From a virus: DNA of 39,523 nt. Where the stretch lies: IMG/VR virus record IMGVR_UViG_3300027791_001659, positions 1-39,523 of that record; one strand, 5' to 3'. The notes below the pieces were generated by a model. It was given only the letters and a program-made list of their open reading frames with translations, was not told the DNA's origin and ran no database searches. The translations under genes and the position numbers were made by a program. This document shows positions 36,802 through 39,523 of this stretch, piece by piece; the stretch's first letter is position 1; each line of letters opens with the position of its first letter.

Positions 36802-37587
36802 ATGTTTGATGAATATAGTCAATGGTTCCAGTCATTACAAGATACGATTTGTAATACAATAGAAGATTTAGATTGCAATATGACTAGCCACAAAGGCTCG
36901 TCTAAAAAAGAGTGGGATCAATTTCACAGAACAATCTACGGTGATGTGTTTGAAAAAGGCACTGTTAACTTCAGTAAGGTTACTTCGGAGTTTGATCCTA
37001 AGTTTGCAAAAGAGATTCCAGGTACAGAAGAACACAACAGATATAGTGCCACAGGTATTAGTGTTGTATTACACCCATGGAACCCTCATGCTCCTGCTAT
37101 GCATTTTAACACTCGTTACTTAAAGACATCAACTAAAGAATGGTTTGGTGGTGGGATGGATGTTACTCCTTGTATGCCATTTGACAAAGAATCATATCAT
37201 GCAAGTCTAAAACAAATGTGCGATATGCATAACAGTGATTACTATCCTAAGTTTAGTAAAGCATGTGATGAGTATTTCTACTTGCCACACCGCAACGAAA
37301 CTAGAGGTGTAGGTGGTATCTTCTTTGAGTATCATGATCCAAAGGATATGGACTTTAATTTTGTTAAAGATGTAGGACGAACATTCAACTCGTTGATCAG
37401 AAGTATCATTACTCCTACAATAAATATGGACTATACAAGTAGAGACAGACAAATACTAGAACGGAAACGTGGCCGCTACGTAGAGTTTAACTTACTTTAT
37501 GATCGTGGAACTAGATTTGGATTTAAAACAGGTGGAAACATGGAAGCAATACTAATGAGTTTACCGCCTAGTGTAAGGTGGGATTGA
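36802..37587 (+). CDS. hemF: Oxygen-dependent coproporphyrinogen III oxidase
   Basis: 261 aa (bacterial HemF about 300). Converts coproporphyrinogen III to protoporphyrinogen IX with O2. Blocks: YGDVFEKGTVNFSKV, YSATGISVVLHPWNPHAPAM, HFNTRYLKT, WFGGGMDVTPC, ETRGVGGIFFEYHDP, RGRYVEFNLLYDRGTRFGFK, TGGNMEAILMSLPPSVRW. These include the conserved His residues (L-H-P-x-N-P-x-A-P-x-x-H) and R-G-R-Y-V-E-F-N-L-L-Y-D-R-G. AAGGA 6 nt upstream. First gene of an overlapping hemF-hemC-hemE operon. Confidence 0.96.
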   Translation: MFDEYSQWFQSLQDTICNTIEDLDCNMTSHKGSSKKEWDQFHRTIYGDVFEKGTVNFSKVTSEFDPKFAKEIPGTEEHNRYSATGISVVLHPWNPHAPAMHFNTRYLKTSTKEWFGGGMDVTPCMPFDKESYHASLKQMCDMHNSDYYPKFSKACDEYFYLPHRNETRGVGGIFFEYHDPKDMDFNFVKDVGRTFNSLIRSIITPTINMDYTSRDRQILERKRGRYVEFNLLYDRGTRFGFKTGGNMEAILMSLPPSVRWD

Positions 37588-38423
37588 TGAGAATTGGTGT
37601 AAGAGGAAGTGACCTGGCATTGGCTTATGCTAGTGCAGCAACGATGATCTTAGAGCACAAGTCATTTATTGATGTAGAGATAGTTGTAATTAAAACAGAT
37701 GGTGACATACATCAAGATGTGCCTATTCATGAGATAGGCGGCAAAGCTGTATTTTGTAGTGCAATTGAAACTGCATTACTTAACGGAGATATAGATGTTG
37801 CTGTGCATAGTCTAAAAGATATGCCAGCAGATGTTGAAGTGGCTGAACTAGAAATAAGCGCAGTACTAGAACGCAGAGATCCAAGAGATTGTGTTATAGG
37901 TAACATGGGCATTAATGCAAAAGTAGGCACTGGTAGCCCACGAAGAGCCGCTCAATTAAAAATATTAAATCCGTACATACAAGTTTCTCCTATTAGAGGA
38001 AACATTGATACTCGCATTGCTAAATTAGATGCTGGGGAGTATGATGCGATTATTCTTGCTGTTTCAGGATTAGAAACACTTGGACTTGAACATCGCATCA
38101 ACAAGATATTTAATATTGATGAAATGCTGCCTGCAATCGGGCAAGGAGTGATTGCTTTACAAACTGTAAAAGACTCAGAAGCAAGTCAAATAATAAAAAC
38201 AAAGAATCACTTAGATACTTACTATGCTGCAATGGCAGAACGTAGAATGTTAAAAGTTATTGATGGTGATTGCCATACTGCAATTGGTTGTATTTCTAGT
38301 GTTGTAGGCGACTGTATTATGTTACAAGCACACAACTACGAAACAGGAAAGCACGGTTCAGTTATTGGAAAGAAACTTGACTATCTTAAATTAGGAGAGT
38401 CATTAGGAGTAAAACTTATATGA
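37587..38423 (+). CDS. hemC: Hydroxymethylbilane synthase (porphobilinogen deaminase)
   Basis: 278 aa from ATG 37587 (overlaps the hemF stop as TGATG). Polymerises four porphobilinogens to hydroxymethylbilane. MRIGVRGSDLALAYASAATM is the family start. Asp78 in HSLKDMP corresponds to the catalytic Asp84 of E. coli; GSPRRAAQL and RGNIDTRIAKL are substrate-binding; Cys229 in DGDCHTAIG corresponds to Cys242 that carries the dipyrromethane cofactor. About 30 residues shorter than E. coli HemC. All key residues are present, so it should be active. Confidence 0.96.
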   Translation: MRIGVRGSDLALAYASAATMILEHKSFIDVEIVVIKTDGDIHQDVPIHEIGGKAVFCSAIETALLNGDIDVAVHSLKDMPADVEVAELEISAVLERRDPRDCVIGNMGINAKVGTGSPRRAAQLKILNPYIQVSPIRGNIDTRIAKLDAGEYDAIILAVSGLETLGLEHRINKIFNIDEMLPAIGQGVIALQTVKDSEASQIIKTKNHLDTYYAAMAERRMLKVIDGDCHTAIGCISSVVGDCIMLQAHNYETGKHGSVIGKKLDYLKLGESLGVKLI

Positions 38424-39394
38424 ATAAACTATTTGAAAATGCCTGCAATAGAGTAGAGCAACCTGTACCTCCAATTTGGATGATGCGGCAGGCCGGACGA
38501 TATCAAAAAGGTTACATGGAAATGAAAGAACAGTTTACATTTGAACAAATGTGTAAACTTCCACAAGTTGCAGCTAAGGTTGCAATGCTACCAATTAATC
38601 AATTTGATTTTGACATTGCAATACTGTTTAGTGACATACTTTTCCCTATTGAAGGGTTAGGTGTTCCTCTAAAGTTTAATCCAGGTCCAAAGTTTGAATG
38701 GCTAATTACAGAAGAAAATTATAAAGACCACATGGATGTTGACGCTGCTATTAAACACATGGTGTTTCAAAGTCGTGCTATTACTGCAACACTAGAAGCA
38801 CTACCTAAAAATAAAAGTCTTATTGGGTTTGTAGGAGGTCCTTGGACACTGTTAAACTATGCAACTGGCAAACAAAAAACAAGCACTAAGTTTAAAGTAG
38901 AATACTTACACAAAGTTCTTGTTCCTTTGCTCAATCGTAATATACATTTACAGTTAGCAGCTGGTGCCGAAAAAGTTATGATACTTGATAGCGGAGTAGG
39001 TAACATGAGTGAAAAGTTCTTTAAGGATCACTATAAAGAATTACTACAGCCTATGGTAGGCGAGCATGTAGGATATTACACACAGCATTTAAATACTAAA
39101 TGTATGCCTAGTTTACTTAAAATGGGTTGGAAAGGAATTGGTGTTGATAGCACTGTTGATATTTCAAAAACTATGAACAAGTATAAAGACGGATTTGTGC
39201 AAGGCAACTTTGACGAGCAACTATTACTTCTACCTTATTTAGAATGCAAAGAACAGATTCGTTTGTTTTTAAGTAAAATGGATACAGTTGATCGTACAGG
39301 ATGGGTATGTGGCCTCGGGCATGGTATTAATAAACTCACGCCCGAAGCTCATGTTGAACTGTTTGTTGATATGGTTAGATCACACTACAGTTAA
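38420..39394 (+). CDS. hemE: Uroporphyrinogen decarboxylase
   Basis: 324 aa. Decarboxylates uroporphyrinogen III to coproporphyrinogen III. PPIWMMRQAGRYQKGYMEMK holds the conserved Arg residues (R23, R27); Asp72 in ILFSDILFPIEGLG is the catalytic Asp; GFVGGPWTLLNYATG holds the conserved Tyr; the end CGLGHGINKLTPEAHVELFV holds the His. ATGA overlap with hemC. It acts before HemF in the pathway and after HemC plus HemD; no hemD is seen. Confidence 0.96.
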   Translation: MNKLFENACNRVEQPVPPIWMMRQAGRYQKGYMEMKEQFTFEQMCKLPQVAAKVAMLPINQFDFDIAILFSDILFPIEGLGVPLKFNPGPKFEWLITEENYKDHMDVDAAIKHMVFQSRAITATLEALPKNKSLIGFVGGPWTLLNYATGKQKTSTKFKVEYLHKVLVPLLNRNIHLQLAAGAEKVMILDSGVGNMSEKFFKDHYKELLQPMVGEHVGYYTQHLNTKCMPSLLKMGWKGIGVDSTVDISKTMNKYKDGFVQGNFDEQLLLLPYLECKEQIRLFLSKMDTVDRTGWVCGLGHGINKLTPEAHVELFVDMVRSHYS

Positions 39395-39523
39395 TAACCG
39401 TTTGGAAATATCATATAGTCGTTGCAAGTAATTTTGTGTAAATCGTAGTCTAGTTTCTTTGAATGGTTCTGAGTGAGGTATTAAACCTTTCATGCCGTAC
39501 ACTGGCCACTTTGAAAGTTCACC
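39380..39523 (-). CDS. C-terminus of an unidentified gene entering from the right edge
   Basis: A frame open for 48 codons from the edge to TGA 39380, convergent with hemE and overlapping it by 15 nt. Sequence ends SKWPVYGMKGLIPHSEPFKE, TRLRFTQNYLQRLYDISKRL, LTVV. The W-P...F-K-x-x-x-x-x-x-Y-x-x-x-L-x-x-x-S-x-x-L pattern recalls isopenicillin-N-synthase-like 2-oxoglutarate oxygenases, but this is weak. Confidence 0.45.
   Translation of the reverse strand, partial: GELSKWPVYGMKGLIPHSEPFKETRLRFTQNYLQRLYDISKRLLTVV

Overview
The window reads as part of a large, AT-rich, T4-like marine myovirus genome. Support: class Ia ribonucleotide reductase with glutaredoxin (nrdA, nrdB, grx), a DexA-like exonuclease, a PAAR spike-tip protein, a beta-helix tail fibre, tRNA genes, many small overlapping ORFs, T4-type late promoters (NATAAATA) and near-perfect sigma70 early promoters (TTGACA-N17-TATAAT). 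The host is probably an alphaproteobacterium: the phage tmRNA has the circularly permuted two-piece layout of that class, and DUF1127-type small proteins are present. A SAR11-like host would fit, but that is inference.

Layout. 1-3910 (minus): curli-type secretion operon csgF, csgG, a curlin-repeat protein, a FecR-domain protein and a second curlin-repeat protein that leaves the window. 4091-4333 (plus): Fis-type HTH regulator, divergent from csgF across an intergenic palindrome. 4334-9754 (minus): candidate internal head protein, ferredoxin-dependent bilin reductase, heme oxygenase, ClpS, Hsp20, GMP reductase, exonuclease, ribosomal protein bS21. 9744-16987 (minus): coiled-coil membrane protein, surface-antigen-like and lipoprotein genes, SleB-type hydrolase, SWIM protein, outer-membrane barrel, peroxiredoxin, small genes. 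17055-18219 (minus): six-tRNA array behind a leader-peptide/terminator unit, then tRNA-Gly and a two-piece tmRNA. 18301-24542 (minus): cold-shock protein, YbaN-like protein, PAAR-hydrolase fusion, glutaredoxin, nrdB, nrdA. 24713-34792 (minus): tail fibre, putative glycosyltransferase, PD-(D/E)XK nuclease, structural and hypothetical genes, and an NTase/ligase-like pair. 35176-39394 (plus): DUF1127-like small genes, then the hemF-hemC-hemE operon. A minus-strand gene enters from the right edge.

How the genes may work together. (1) Tetrapyrroles: HemC, HemE and HemF cover three steps toward heme; heme oxygenase and the bilin reductase would turn heme into a bilin. HemD, protoporphyrinogen oxidase and ferrochelatase are not in the window and would have to come from the host or from elsewhere in the genome. 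(2) Translation takeover: tRNAs, tmRNA, bS21 and a cold-shock protein. (3) Envelope work: CsgG/CsgF pore, curlin-like fibres, barrel, lipoproteins, SleB hydrolase.

The most striking observation is at 17572-17768. A sigma70 promoter is followed by an SD, a 20-codon ORF encoding MHKTAQQSFYWCPPTGRGLS, and a strong intrinsic terminator 9 nt before the tRNA array Trp-Tyr-Pro-Ser-Gln-Cys. Within nine residues the peptide uses the amino acids of all six tRNAs (Q,Q,S,F,Y,W,C,P,P). A segment just after those codons can pair with the 5' arm of the terminator. This looks like trp-type attenuation of a phage tRNA operon, a system I do not know to have been described.
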